From positions 4,278,001-4,342,000 of the forward strand of contig BLLK01000047.1 in assembly GCA_021927905.1 (NCBI GenBank): 64,000 nucleotides of DNA, in the 5' to 3' direction. Below are positions 9,756 through 21,280 of this stretch, piece after piece. Every line of letters begins with the position of its first letter. Position 1 is the stretch's first letter. This DNA comes from Chaetoceros tenuissimus. Its lineage: Eukaryota; Bacillariophyta; Thalassiosirophyceae; Chaetocerotales; Chaetocerotaceae. The notes under the pieces were generated by a model. That model was not told the DNA's origin. It made no database searches and saw only the letters and a program-made list of their open reading frames with translations. A program made the translations under genes and the position numbers.

Positions 9756-11488
9756 ATGTCAGAGCAACAACAGCATCCCCTTCTTTCACCAGAAGAAGAA
9801 GATAAGCTATTTTGCTTCAAGCTTCGAGGGCGACTGTCCAACATATCCTTCAAATTAATTTACAAAAACATGCAAAAAATTCCTGCTTGGAAATATACAT
9901 CTACATCAGGTCATTATCATTACAAGGAAATCAATTTTGGATCGGCAAAAGATGCCATGGAAAAATTAGATGAATGTGCTTTACAGGATTTGACATTTCG
10001 TAAATCTCTTTCTAGGAGAGTACAAGATGAGAGATACAAAGCTATCCGTGAAGAATTGCTGACTGCTATTTTTTATGACTGTGAATGTGGCCGTGAGCCA
10101 GAGAAGAAACCTTTGCCTTGTTTTTATTTTGATGCAGAAGATGAACATGACTTGGATGAAATGGAAGAAGAGGCAAAGGAACAAAATGAAGCTACTACGA
10201 CGAGGCATAGAACGCGCCTTGCAGATGGTCAAAATCAATATGCAACGAGTAATGAACCTGGAGCTGAAATGGTTCTTGATGGAAACAGAACTTCATCGAA
10301 AAAATCAAAAGAAAGTCAAAAATTACAATTTCCAAGTGCGGTAGATTGTGTACAGCGTATGAGAAAGATGACGCTTCAAACTGATGCACATTTGGATATA
10401 GAAGAATGTATCAATTCAAATGGAGAAGAATGGGAGTTTCTTCTTGAAACTGGACATTCACTTTTATTTCATGGTTTAGGTTCTAAGAAACAGCTATTGG
10501 AAGAATTTGGGAAGAAACATTTACGGGCTAGAGGTGATGTCCTTTCTTTGGATGGATATGATCCACAAATTAATATTGCGGAAATTCTCAATTTAATGGT
10601 TGGTTTATTTCTCAATGGAGTCGACCCCTCATCTCCCATTGACTCAATTGAATCCCCAAATGACAACGAAGTGAATATTGGAATGCTATCAACGCCTAAT
10701 CAGCTGAAATCTGTAAATGAATTACGCGCCATTGCAATTGCAAAAGCTTTGGCGACGAGTCATTCGCGACCCATTTATTTATTGATTCATGGAATAGATG
10801 GTATTAGTTTAAGAAAAGATGCGGCACAAAGAGTATTGTCAAGTCTTGTATTATATAGTAGTTTCAAGGGAGACTCCGATTTCGAGAGTCGAAATTTACT
10901 GAGAATTGTAGCGAGCCTAGATCACGTTGATGCGCCTTTGTTTCTTTGGGATTTGGAAACTATGAATAATTACTCATGGATATGGAATGAGGTAAATACG
11001 CATCAACCTTATTATGATGAAATTGAGGCCAGCATCAAGGAGGGACCAAGAAAGATACGTAGCACACAGCAAGAAAAGGTCGACTTTGTATTCATGAAGA
11101 AAGTTTTAAAGAGTATTGCACCAAAACATACAGCAATCCTCAAGGGTAAGTCAGTGGTCTCGATTGGTCTAGATTATTTTATTTGAGATTTACAGTAGTA
11201 TCTGACATTTTATCTTTAGAGCTAGCAACTTTGCAGCTGAACTCTGAGAAAACTACACTCATTGGAGACTATGAGTATGTTGACTATGCAGTGTGGAAAC
11301 GTATTTGTCACAAGACTGCTTTCATAGTTACTAAAGACTCTGAGTTTCTGAGTATGGTTGCAGAACTACGGGACCATAATATTATCCAAATCCTTGATGA
11401 TAAATCGCAAGGAGTCACATTTGCATGTATTCCTGCAAAGAAGGAAAAGGTGAAGGAGATCTTTCAATCACTTGGGAAATCAAAATAG
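9756..11488 (+). CDS. ORC2: origin recognition complex subunit 2
   Basis: Exons 9756-11145 and 11220-11488 (74-base intron, phase 1, GTAAGT...TTTAG) give 552 residues, typical of ORC2. The C-terminal two thirds carry the ORC2 core. LLFHGLGSKKQLLEEF occupies the AAA+-like Walker A position without a true P-loop, as usual for ORC2. YLLIHGIDG, LLRIVASLDHVDAPLFLWD and NYSWIWNEV follow in the expected order. The C-terminal exon holds the winged-helix part. The N-terminal third is charged and variable. ORC2 is a structural subunit of the replication origin-binding complex in the nucleus. Confidence 0.9.
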
Positions 11489-11494
11489 TGTATA

Positions 11495-11955
11495 TCCTTC
11501 TTGGATAGGAGATCTGCTCATCAGCTATTGCTAAGCTAAAGATATTCTTGCTTTTGGGCTTACCAATATTTACAGCTTCGATTGGTGTAGAATTAATTCG
11601 CTTAACCATTGGTTTTCAAGCAATATTCTTTTTGTCATCTATTCTAATGAAAGAAAAGAACCTCTACTTGATGCTTCTAGATGGCTTTTTTCTATGTTTC
11701 AGCATCGCAGCGGACTGGTTCTGGATTACAAAGTCATCTTTTGTGAGTTTCAAAGATGCTGAACTGTTATATTACACACTTTAGATTGTCTACACGATTG
11801 CTAAATGTTTGGCAAGTATTTTATCTTTGGTATTTTGGAGAAGATATTCTTGTATCTAATCTCCCAGTTTTAAGATTTCTCTTTTTCCGATAATTGTGAA
11901 AGAGTTGAGGGCTGCAAAGGTACGAACTCTCAATGACTTGCCATATATCTAAAGG
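11495..11955 (+). pseudogene. fragment of a second NADPH oxidase/ferric reductase
   Basis: From about 11509 one frame reads a clear match to the membrane insert of the intact reductase at 6343-9199: LTIGFQA.F.LSS.L..EKN, then LMLLD.FFLC.S..ADWFW and KSSF.SF.DA.L.YYTL. It ends at a stop at 11782-11784. About 140 bases on, another frame reads KELRAAKV, matching the NELKAAKV segment near the C-terminal NAD motif. The parts between and outside are missing, and a stop lies just upstream (11506-11508). It begins within about 20 bases of the ORC2 stop codon. A decayed partial duplicate is the simplest reading. Confidence 0.85.
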
Positions 11956-12013
11956 GCACAGATATTAGTTTTATTGTAACCTTAGAATCGTTCTTATGAT
12001 TATTTGTATTATT

Positions 12014-13470
12014 TTATGTTAACCAACAAACACAGTCCTCAGTCTCTTCTCTCCACTGTTCAACATCCTTCGCAAAAGTCTGACTAACAATCAATGGTAG
12101 AACTAGAGTTGCATCTGCCGAAACCTTCACTGGCTTTGCATCAATGCGAATCTTCCCCCAACTAATTGCCTCATCTGGACTCGCACCTGAATCCGATCCA
12201 TCAAATTCTTGTCCAGTATTGATATACACTGAATAGTTGGCACCATTTCGCATAAGGTTGGCATTACAAGTATGATGCTTGACAAGTCCACCACCAATAA
12301 TGATTTGTCCCGAGCAGTGGCATTGAACTGCCAAATCGTTGATTCGACGAATATCCTCATTGATGTCTAGAGTAAATCCATTACGTTTATAAGAATGAAA
12401 GTACAACATATCTCCAACGGATCCATCCGTCAGAGCTGGACAAAATACAGGAATATTGTTCTTTGCTGCCCAATAAAGAACAGAAGATTCATTATCGATC
12501 TCATGACCAAGACGTTCAATGACCTGTGAAGGAGTCCAACAAAACTTTTTAGGTAGCTCTTGACCCTTTTCAAGTTTCATAATTTCTTCTGCCCACTTTT
12601 GATCCGCTTCATCTTGCTCATCATGCATTTTACTAATCAAAGGTTCCATCCAATCTTCAAACTGGCAGTAATTACGATTCGGCACTAACAAGTTTCCAAT
12701 ACGATTAATTCCTGTTTTGAAGTATCAAAAGAAAGGTTTGAGTATCTAGTGCGCTGGGATCTAGATGCCTTGATTGAGACTAGAGTTGACGATGAACATA
12801 CCCTTTTTACGCAACTCTTTGCCATTCAATTTAAAGTCTCCCATAAACGTAGGCTCGAAGCACTTGATCAAATCTTCTTCAATACCACCAGCAGTAGTCA
12901 CAATGACATCTACCATTTTATTCTGTACAAGATATCTTATAATCTCTCTCTGTCCACATGATATTTGATTACTCGTGTACGAAAAGAAAATTCTCGCTCG
13001 AATCTTTTGACGAAGCGACATGTCTTCTAGACTTGGATCTTCCTTTGTTGGGTCAAATGGTACATCACTCAATCTCCATTTTCTCATTTGTTTAATTTGT
13101 TCAATTGCAAGTGACAAGTTTGATGCTTGAAATCCCATGGTTGCATAAGAAGACATGATGTCATCGAGTAGAGATGAGTTTTTGTTGGTTTCATTTGAAG
13201 TTTGAAAGTCATGTCCTTGAACAATTGGTGTTCCCTTTTAAAAATACATTAGTATATCGTCCAAGAAGATAATGATAAGATGTACTATTTCAATGTACAT
13301 ACCTCTGGCATAGTTTCTGATTCTCCAAGCACAGCAGCTGCAGAAACAGATGGAATATGAGGATTGGCAGTGACAGCTGAGTTTTCAGGCAATGGTGCTG
13401 CCTTGAGGATGTCCACCGACTCATCCTTTGGCGCAATCATTTCTTTCAAATCATTAGCAGTTGACGACAT
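12014..13470 (-). CDS. DHPS: deoxyhypusine synthase
   Basis: Three exons: 13470-13303, 13234-12802 and 12711-12014, in phase, giving 432 residues. The enzyme uses NAD and spermidine to convert one Lys of eIF5A to deoxyhypusine in the cytosol. The sequence holds [11 protein letters not shown] (NAD site), [13 protein letters not shown], and the active-site GGGLVKHH, where the Lys is the catalytic residue that forms the enzyme intermediate, followed by NANLMRNGA and EFDGSDSGA. The N-terminal ~75 residues are longer and Ser/Ala-rich compared with the human protein. Confidence 0.95.
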
Positions 13471-13724
13471 GTTGACAAGTGATTATAGACTTGTAAAAGA
13501 CTTTTAGTCTATTAATAATGATGCCTCTATTTGCTTCATTATTATGAACAATTGTTTTGACATGTGTGTGAGAGAAAAACTTTGTGCGTCTGTCTGTGCG
13601 ATTGGTCTTTTCTTTTTGAATGGCTGAGAAGCAATGTTGATTACATGGCTAGCTAATCTCAATGTAGAAATTGAAAATCATTTCGATTGATAAAAAAGTC
13701 TCTTTCAATACAGTTTCAACTACT

Positions 13725-15022
13725 TCAAGGAACTAGAGATCGCCAGTCAATTGATATACTTTGATTTAACCTCCGAAACTGTTCAATGTGCATAGATCCA
13801 TCATTTGAGTAAATGTTGGCATAAGCTCCATAATCGCGACTCGATAGCTTGGAAGGGGCAGAGTGTAAAGTTACTACTCGACCTTCATGAGCTATTCGAA
13901 ATCCTTTTGGAATATATGTATGTCCCTTGATTATATATTCTAAATTGTTTCGTTGTAAAAATTCTTTGGATATATCAGGACCAAAGTATATTCCTCTTCT
14001 ACTAACAGTGATGCCATTCTCCTCATCTTCTTCTGCCCATACCAGTTCTTCAATCAGACTTTGGTCCTTCGTCATGTTACCATGAAATATTTCATCAGTT
14101 GTACGGTTTATAGATTGAAGCTCATTGAGAGTGATGTTGGCAGATGGTATTCCTCCATGTACGACAAGAATCCTATTATCAAGAACGATTCCTAATGGTA
14201 ATAAGTTAAAGATATCTCGAACAATCAGCCATATTTCTTCATCGTATACTCTCAATACTTGAGATTTCATGATTCCGTTGTAGTAGTCCCGAAGCTCATG
14301 ATTTCCTCGTAATAAATGTAGACATTCATTACAGTATACTTTGATGAGTAAAGCAGTAAGTAGACACTGTATACCTTGATAGTCCTTGTCTGTAAGATCA
14401 CCGTTGAATATGTAAGGATTGTCTTTAGATGGTAGTCCACCATTGGTTCGAAAGATGTGTATCATGTTGTTATAGTTCCCATGAATGTCCCCAACAACCT
14501 TTGAATAAGCATGTTAGTTATGAACAAGTGACAATATTAATAAATAAATGAGAAGAGAAATGAACGTACAGTGATTCTCTTTTTGGAAAGATTTCTTTTT
14601 TTAAAATCATCATCTATCGTGGGTAGTGATACATTGCAGAATGATGGGAGCTTTGCCATCATATCTCTGCCTTGAAGTAAGATATACTTAGCATATTCTC
14701 TGTTTAGATGACCTCCATTGTACATTTTTCGTATGGCATCAATTATTACAGTTGTTGTATTATCTATTCTGCCATCATGTTTTCTAGTATTGCTCTTTGT
14801 ATTGCGGTGAATTTCTTGTTTTCTGTTTGCATTTTTGAAATTTCCATCGTTTTCAAGTAGAGAAGAAAGGTTTGCATGGAAAGTGAATGCAATCATGATG
14901 AGAACAAGTAGGTTTTTAAAGTTCAAAGCAGCCAAAATTGCTTTTCTTCGGGACTTATTTTGTGGTCCATGACTGCTGTTGCTAAGGCTGCGGGCGATGT
15001 TTCTTTCGTATTCAATCATCAT
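13725..15022 (-). CDS. membrane-anchored PPP-family Ser/Thr phosphatase with altered GDxxDRG motif
   Basis: Two exons, 15022-14570 and 14498-13725, joined in phase, give 408 residues. A basic cytosolic N-terminus and one hydrophobic helix (residues ~35-52) suggest a type II signal anchor, with the catalytic domain in a lumen or outside the cell. The catalytic domain has GDIHG, GNHE, VVHGG, the late IKGHT and a TLHSAP element supplying the last metal His. The second signature is GDLTDKD instead of GDxVDRG, so the metal-binding first Asp remains but the phosphate-contacting Arg is missing. The YFGPD region resembles the PP1/PP2A/PP5 group. Catalysis is likely but not certain. Confidence 0.85.
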
Positions 15023-15714
15023 GTAATTCTTTTTTACTTTTTATAAGCAACAGACGGCACAAGAAGACTACTGAGTAGCCGGATTGTCGTCGTTGCCTTG
15101 GCGCCACAACAAGCAGCAAGAGGCTACTAATGCGAGAAGAGATAACTCTGATCTTTGTACTTCTCTATTGTCTGGTGGATTCTTCCTTCAAATTAGAGAA
15201 TCTTCCGTTCAAAGTGTAAACACACGCGCTATTGCTCTGTATGATTTCTTCACTTGCTGTATTTTTCGAAGACACAGCCACATAGACTTTTTTTCGTGTG
15301 CGAATTAGAGAAGATAGACGTTGTGAAAAGCTCGACGTTTAGAGAGAAGAAGAATCTTGAAGTAAATGAAGAAACTGTTAAAACTTGCTAATATAAAATG
15401 ATTTTCCTATGCCTTTCTGCATCATACAAATAGGACGTACAAAACGACGTTTTCTTTTCATAGCAGCATCTCCATGAATCTGAAGTGAGGAAGAGGAAGC
15501 TCGGTTTGAAAAGTGAAATCTTTTTTAGTACCGGGTTCAACAAAAATAGCTGATTTAGGCCATTTAAATGTCTAAAGAACAGAATCCAAACAGGCCATTT
15601 GAAAAATCAAATGAAAAAGTTGAGAAGCCAACGACAAGAAGCACACTATCAACAATCAGCAAACCTTTTACTGCTTTTATGAATACCTAATACTTCATCC
15701 AACTAAACTGAACA
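15023..15714. other. intergenic region between divergent genes
   Basis: Both neighbouring genes point away, so this 690-base stretch holds their promoters. It is AT-rich with no believable reading frame. I could not assign a core promoter element. Confidence 0.45.
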
Positions 15715-16602
15715 ATGCGGAACTATGAATCATACACTCTACTTTCAATTACTTTTGCAAAAGTTGCTTTCGGAATTCTTTTCATAATAAGTGCGGCATA
15801 TTCTCATTCAGGGCAAAGAAACGAACTAGAAGATATATGTAATTCAAATGTATCCTGCTATTTAAATTTTATTGGCGGTCTACAGATATCCGGTTCCATT
15901 CTATTATTCATTTCTATTGTTGCAGAAGGTTTACTACTGAATTATTTTGATAGATATGGCTTATCCGTTCTCTTTTATTCCATTCATGCTCTCGGAAGTT
16001 TATGTATAATGGGTGCGGTCACTACAGATATGGAAATATTGAAAAAGGGGGACTATTACTATTACAACATTGCCAACATTTTCCAAGACGACTATACTTT
16101 TCGTAAAGATGATAAAAGCTATGCTACAATCTTTTGGATAGCAGGAGGATCCTTGACATGCATAGCTCAAGCGGGCTTGATTATTTCGTCAAAGTTTCGA
16201 GACTTTATTCTACTACTATCACATTTTGCTGGAGTAATTGGATCTCTTTGCTATGTCATGTATGGTATGCTTTACATTGAAACAGTCATTCAAGGATTAC
16301 GTGCTGATTTCAATGAGACTTACAAAAGCATCAATGATATCATGAGTTGGGTACTCATTGCCGGTTCTGTGACTTATATTTTACATTCATTCCTCTTCTT
16401 TTTAGGACTCCGTCAAAAATTTACAGAGACTGCCTTTGAAGCCATTCCACATGTGCAATCATCAAATCTTGAGAAAGTGAATGATTCTCCAAGTCATTCA
16501 CATGGACATGTTGCCATTGATTTAAATGATAATGATGATGTTTCCGCCATCGATAGTGCTGAAGATGTATTTCATGAAGCAAAGGAGGAACTAGAGCCTT
16601 GA
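15715..16602 (+). CDS. multi-pass membrane protein of unknown function
   Basis: A single-exon frame of 295 residues with about six hydrophobic helices (roughly residues 8-28, 52-74, 82-102, 138-160, 165-190 and 208-232), a soluble loop after helix 3 rich in Tyr and Asp (KKGDYYYYN), and an acidic cytosolic tail of about 60 residues. No family motif is recognised. The layout would suit a tetraspan- or claudin-like protein, or a GPCR-like fold lacking one helix, but nothing decides between these. Confidence 0.7.
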   Translation: MRNYESYTLLSITFAKVAFGILFIISAAYSHSGQRNELEDICNSNVSCYLNFIGGLQISGSILLFISIVAEGLLLNYFDRYGLSVLFYSIHALGSLCIMGAVTTDMEILKKGDYYYYNIANIFQDDYTFRKDDKSYATIFWIAGGSLTCIAQAGLIISSKFRDFILLLSHFAGVIGSLCYVMYGMLYIETVIQGLRADFNETYKSINDIMSWVLIAGSVTYILHSFLFFLGLRQKFTETAFEAIPHVQSSNLEKVNDSPSHSHGHVAIDLNDNDDVSAIDSAEDVFHEAKEELEP

Positions 16603-16892
16603 AGACAAATTGATACTTTTTATGTAGAAAGAGGAGGCATTGTTATTAATTGTTCTAGTAGTTAGTGGACAGCTGCTAGATTTCAATATAGAAAATAATG
16701 CACATGTCATTCGGGAAAGAATGTATTAGATGATTGTCTAGTTCCACTCCAGTTCCATGCGTCAATCTATAACTTAGAATTAAAAATCAAAAATGAAGTT
16801 ATGTTTATTCAAAATTTTTACATGATAAGTAGTTCCTTCCTCGAAAGAGACATAGATTGGTTTCAGTCAATGTTCCATCAACATTTTCGTAT

Positions 16893-17493
16893 TTAAAACT
16901 CAGGATGTGGATGCTCATCTTCATCATAGTAATCATCATCGTCGTCATCGTCATAATAATTTTCTCCTTCACCACCTTCAAATTCAGCCATTTTCTCAAA
17001 CTGTTCCCCGATCCAATCCTCGCAAAAGTCGCTATCACAACATGCCATATGATCAAGATCAAATACATGAAAGCCTGAATGAAGTTGAAGCATTAGCGTT
17101 GAATTTTTCATGATATGTTCATATCTTTACATGTATATGCTCTATATAAATCTATATAATTTTCCACTTACCAACATACTTGACACAACCGGCGAAAGCA
17201 TTCTTGCCCTGATCTACTTCAACGCCATCATACTTCTTTACAACATCATCACCGAGAAGAGCCTTACAGTGATTTTCAATACCTTCAATTGGACCACATG
17301 GAAGCTTCTCATCTCCTTGCGGACAGATTTCTTTATCAATCAATTCAGGTTGACAATCTGGTGCATCATCATCTGGTACATCGTATTGTACAAAGATTTC
17401 TTCCATCTGTTCTTTGGTCAGAGGTTCAGCAGAAACGAGGGACAAGAATGACAACAGTGCAGCTGCTGAAAGTGTGACAATTTGATTCTTCAT
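16893..17493 (-). CDS. secreted Cys-containing acidic protein, unknown function
   Basis: Exons 17493-17172 and 17074-16893 (GTAAGT...TTCAG, phase 1) give 167 residues. A signal peptide is clear: KNQIVTLSAAALLSFLSLVSA with likely cleavage after SAEP or SA. The mature part has about nine Cys (CQPEL, CPQGDEKLPC, HCKALL, ACCDSDFC) that could form disulphides. The end is a strongly acidic Asp/Tyr tract followed by HPHPEF. No family is recognised. The tract could bind cations or silica/wall material, but that is a guess. Confidence 0.75.
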
Positions 17494-18041
17494 TTCGGAA
17501 TAAATGTTTATAGAAAGGATGAATCAGCTCAATAAATAAAAACGAAGATTGGAAAATAAGTAGGAGCACAGGCTAGTAGTAGAGCATTAACAGTAGTGGA
17601 ACACTACGTAGGAAAAAGCATACCTAACTTTTGAGTTCGTTTTTTAGGCTCAAAGTTAATGACAAAAACATCTTCTTTCTTGTCTCTTCTTTTCTTTTTC
17701 ACTTTCAATTTTAGCACTTTTCTCTCTCTTCGCTTTCCCTTTGTTTCAAAGGAAAAATGTCTGAGCATTCCCGGAAAAATGCCTGAGCATTCCCACTTTT
17801 GAATTTTTGAAGATGAGGAACAGAAAATCAAGTACGCACATTCTGGATGACTAGAGAAATTCAGAAAGAGAGGATAGAGTTCACTACATTTCCTCAGAAA
17901 CATCTTGATTGTGGACACATGCGCATCTTCGCATTGACACCTATTCTTTTTGTTCCTACCTTGATGCATTCTCGGCAGCATGATACAAAATCACATGTGA
18001 AATTCAATACGAACACAAAAGAAGACAGACATAAAATCAAC
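17494..18041. other. intergenic region with a short direct repeat
   Basis: This lies between the secreted-protein gene (minus) and the HSF gene (plus). The element CTGAGCATTCCC occurs twice about 25 bases apart (near 17760 and 17784). The HSF frame stays open upstream of 18042, but that part lacks any conserved sequence. No other gene is seen. Confidence 0.4.
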
Positions 18042-18734
18042 ATGCCTGGTAAATACAACTACACTGACTACGCTACCATCGACGAAGATGCATACGTTGC
18101 ATCTAACGCACCCATCAACAAAATGAAGGGAGGCGTCGTAACCCCCTTCCCTCAAAAGCTACACAAAATACTCGACCAAGGCATACATGCTGAAATCATA
18201 TCATGGTCTCCTCATGGCAGATGCTTCCTCATTCATCAACAAAAACCATTTGCTCAAATCGTACTGCCTCAGTCCTTCCATACCACCAAGAAGACCTCCT
18301 TTACAAGACAATTGAACTTATATGGTTTCGTTCGATTGCTATCGAATGGAAGTGATAAGGGAGGGTACTACCATGAGAAGTTTCTTCGAGGCAAAAGCAA
18401 GCTATGCAAGTGTATCAAGAGGATACCATTGAAAGGGTCTGAGCATTCATTATGTGCAGACTCTCAGCAAGAGCCGAAGTTTTACAGCATGTCGTGTCTT
18501 GTTCCACAGATCAGTAATCTTGATATTTTATATGCTTCTGCGTCGTCTGCCTCGAAGAGTAGTAATACAGTGAATGAGAGAATAACCCAAGACAACAGCA
18601 AGATCTTCGATAGAAATATAGCTCTGAAGGAAGCATCATTCGAATCAACTTTTTCGAGAGACTACATCAAAGAGCCTAGTTCTACGATTGCTTTTGACTC
18701 AAAAACAAAATTTTTCATCTCTCAGTACTTTTAG
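18042..18734 (+). CDS. small heat-shock-factor-type transcription factor
   Basis: From the ATG at 18042 the product is 230 residues. The frame extends to an ATG at 17847, but the extra 65 residues look non-coding, whereas MPGKYNYTDY leads into an acidic segment common in diatom HSFs. Residues ~33-128 form the HSF DNA-binding domain: TPFPQKLHKIL, a central SWSPHGRCFLI, then SFTRQLNLYGF (recognition helix region) and YYHEKFLRG. There is no obvious HR-A/B coiled coil, so trimerisation is uncertain. HSF-type factors are greatly expanded in diatoms, and most probably do not serve heat shock as such. A broken relative lies just downstream. Confidence 0.88.
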   Translation: MPGKYNYTDYATIDEDAYVASNAPINKMKGGVVTPFPQKLHKILDQGIHAEIISWSPHGRCFLIHQQKPFAQIVLPQSFHTTKKTSFTRQLNLYGFVRLLSNGSDKGGYYHEKFLRGKSKLCKCIKRIPLKGSEHSLCADSQQEPKFYSMSCLVPQISNLDILYASASSASKSSNTVNERITQDNSKIFDRNIALKEASFESTFSRDYIKEPSSTIAFDSKTKFFISQYF

Positions 18735-18958
18735 CTTTATCATGAGTTATTGTGATAACAACAATGTAGCTAGATGTACTAGTACATGTTTGTTGTTTGT
18801 TGTAAACTAAATATTAACACTTTATAGATCAAAGTTTACGTATGCTAGCTATTTAATTTACAGAGCTGCAAACTTCAAGCAACTATACTTATTCTACCAC
18901 TTTTACGCATCACCTTACCCGCGTTATGTATTAAGAAAATTTGGCTGGTTTGTTACCT

Positions 18959-19111
18959 TATCATGAGAAGTTTCTCCGAGGCAAGAGCAAGCTATGCAAG
19001 TTGATCAAGAGGATAACATTGAAAGGGTCTGAGTATTCATTATGTGTAGATTCTCGACAAGAGCCGAAGTTCTACAGCATGTCGCATGCCATACCTTCCG
19101 CAGATCAGTAG
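18959..19111 (+). pseudogene. HSF gene fragment
   Basis: This 51-codon stretch, ending in TAG at 19109-19111, repeats the end of the HSF domain and the following linker of the neighbouring gene (YHEKFLRGKSKLCK, then IKRI, LKGSE and QEPKFYSMS) with a handful of substitutions. The first two thirds of the domain are missing and no start codon is near. It is a partial tandem duplicate in decay. Confidence 0.88.
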
Positions 19112-19448
19112 TACATCTGCTTCTAGTGTTATGTCTGCTTCATCTCTCAGTTCTTTTTGTATTGACAAACAACAACAGAAAGCACATAAAAGTTGTATTA
19201 ATCTGAAAACCTCCTATTAAAAGTTTTATACATGTTAGATAAAGGAGCATGAAGAAACATCTTCACGAAGAATACTAACAATGTTCCGAGGCTTGAATGG
19301 TCCAACGTCGTCAGTTCGAAACGTTGGATAAAGTGATACCAAGGATTACTTTTGCGTAGTAATGGAAGGCCGAATTGAACCAATCATCAAAGAGCCTAAT
19401 GAAATACGCATACACTCATCATTCTTCCCATTGCTACATGCACTCACC
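19112..19448. other. intergenic region
   Basis: About 340 bases between the HSF fragment and the DPH1 stop codon. I see nothing supportable in it apart from 3' flanks. Confidence 0.4.
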
Positions 19449-20811
19449 TTATGCTTTGGTTTCTTTCTCATTTCTCATGGAACGCAATCTATTATCTTCA
19501 TGATAGTTCGACCATCGTCCACTACCCTGTTTGTAAAAGTCCATGGGATACACTTCCCGAAAGTGTTCCTCTCCAAGAGCCACATTAAGTTCATAGGCTG
19601 ATAGTACTGGTTTGGTAAAGAAATGTCCCCAGTCCACAGATAATCTAGGACAAGCAATCTGTACCCATACATCCACATTCGGAAACATTTCTAATTTCTT
19701 TGGAAATATTTCACTCAATAAAAGTATAAAACACTTTTTATTGTGTTTTTTGAGTAATTGACGAACATGACCTAATATTGCAGGATTGCCTTGTCTCCCT
19801 AAAGTACCCAAAATGATTCCAAACGTCTGTACAGATGGTTCCATCGCTTTTTGAATGGCAGAATATCGTATTTGTTTCATTTTGGTAGTTTCATACTTTT
19901 CATCTGTTAATGTTTTGGAATAAGGATCGTATCTCAATGCCCGTAGAGATGGATTGGCAATCATGGCTGCCTCAAGATGGAATCTACCATCTGCGATAAA
20001 CAACATGACATGTGTCGTATCAGTATCATGATTCTCAGTACTAGAGGATGAGCCATTACATCCTAGACCTGCAGGTGCAGTACATCCCAATACTTCTCCT
20101 GGTGAGAGCGGTTTGGCTTGAGGTATAGTCGCCGGTCTATCTCTTTCATTGAGAGCCTTTGCAGCAGCAGCAATCGCCGATCGGAACTAAAAAAGAGAAG
20201 ACGTTAGAAACAGGGTATAGACACACTAAAATTTTTCACCTCTTCATATAACCAAGTCTCACCTGAACAGTTCCCATGACATGAACTCTAGTACCAACAT
20301 CACAAGTTTTACAAAAGCACTCAACTAAATGTTCCACATCGACCCGAATCTCTACAAAAACATAAAGACAAGAAATCACAGTCGTTGTCAAAGGCACTAA
20401 ACAACTATGACCGTAATGAACGAGTAAATCCGCTCCAAGAGCTTGAGCACCTAAATCATCGACACAACAAGCACCATACGTGACATCGCCCAATATGGAT
20501 ACTGTATTCGCTTGTGAAAAGTTTTTCAAAATGTCTGCAACAATGAGGGAATACATTAATAACCCTTCTGGCATTTGAAGTGCGACATGAGTGGCTTTGG
20601 CAGTTTCAATTCTTGCAATAGTTTTTAGAATTTCAAATTGATAATCTTTTGGTAGAGACGTGTTGATGGCATTAGCAAGTGCTTGATTGTTTGCAATGTG
20701 ATCTGGAATTGTATTGGCGGATGTACGGTTGCCTCGTCTTCGGATTATTCTTTTTCTTCTTGGCTTTGCCTCTTTTGTTTCATGTACTTTTGTTTCTTCT
20801 TTGTCGGTCAT
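19449..20811 (-). CDS. DPH1: diphthamide biosynthesis protein 1
   Basis: Exons 20811-20263 and 20186-19449 (76-base intron, phase 0) give 428 residues, close to human DPH1. With DPH2 this iron-sulphur enzyme moves an aminocarboxypropyl group from SAM to a His of eEF2, the first step of diphthamide synthesis in the cytosol. Diagnostic segments are LQMPEGLLMYS, GDVTYGACCVDD (first cluster Cys), GADLLVHYGHSCLVP, VQIACPRLSVDWG (last cluster Cys) and YPMDFY near the end. A basic N-terminus with an RRKRIIRRR stretch precedes the core. Confidence 0.94.
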
Positions 20812-21280
20812 GATGTAATACAGATCTCTTTCATTTATGATTCATTTAGATGATGTTCTTTTTGATGATGATGATGTGAAAATGTGTCGAGATTTTGTGT
20901 GGATACAAAAGTGCGTTGTTCTTTCTAGATGGGACTGAAGGACAGACGACAAAGGTAATTGAATTTGACTGGTTGGTGACACTCTCACCTCCTACTTCTC
21001 ATCATCTGTTGTCTGGCTTTGGCTGCTGCTGGCTGTCTTCCTGGGCCAACTTGCTTTTTTGTATTGAATTTGCAACTGCAGAAAGAATACATCCATATCT
21101 CAACAGACTGAAAAAATTCTGAGAAGTTCTATTGAGGAGAATGTCTACTATCATATATTTTATATTCACCAACTAACATTGCTTGTTGAAGAAGTGAGTG
21201 AGGATATACTATTTCATCATTTTGTCTTCTTTAGGTACTAGAGACAGCAGCAAGAATTTCAGCACGTGCGTACAAAAATC
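20812..21280. other. intergenic region between DPH1 and the dead receptor gene
   Basis: This contains the DPH1 promoter side and, on the other end, what was the upstream region of the receptor pseudogene. A short GATGAT run lies near 20860. No reading frame here resembles a known protein. Confidence 0.4.

Noticed and set aside
17758-17800. Possible heat-shock element near the HSF gene (TTCCCGGAA)
   Set aside because: The two half sites are three bases apart, not two, and no further units in phase are present.
17604-17981. 125-codon Lys-rich minus-strand frame upstream of the HSF gene
   Set aside because: Low-complexity basic composition typical of chance frames in AT-rich DNA; overlaps the HSF upstream region.
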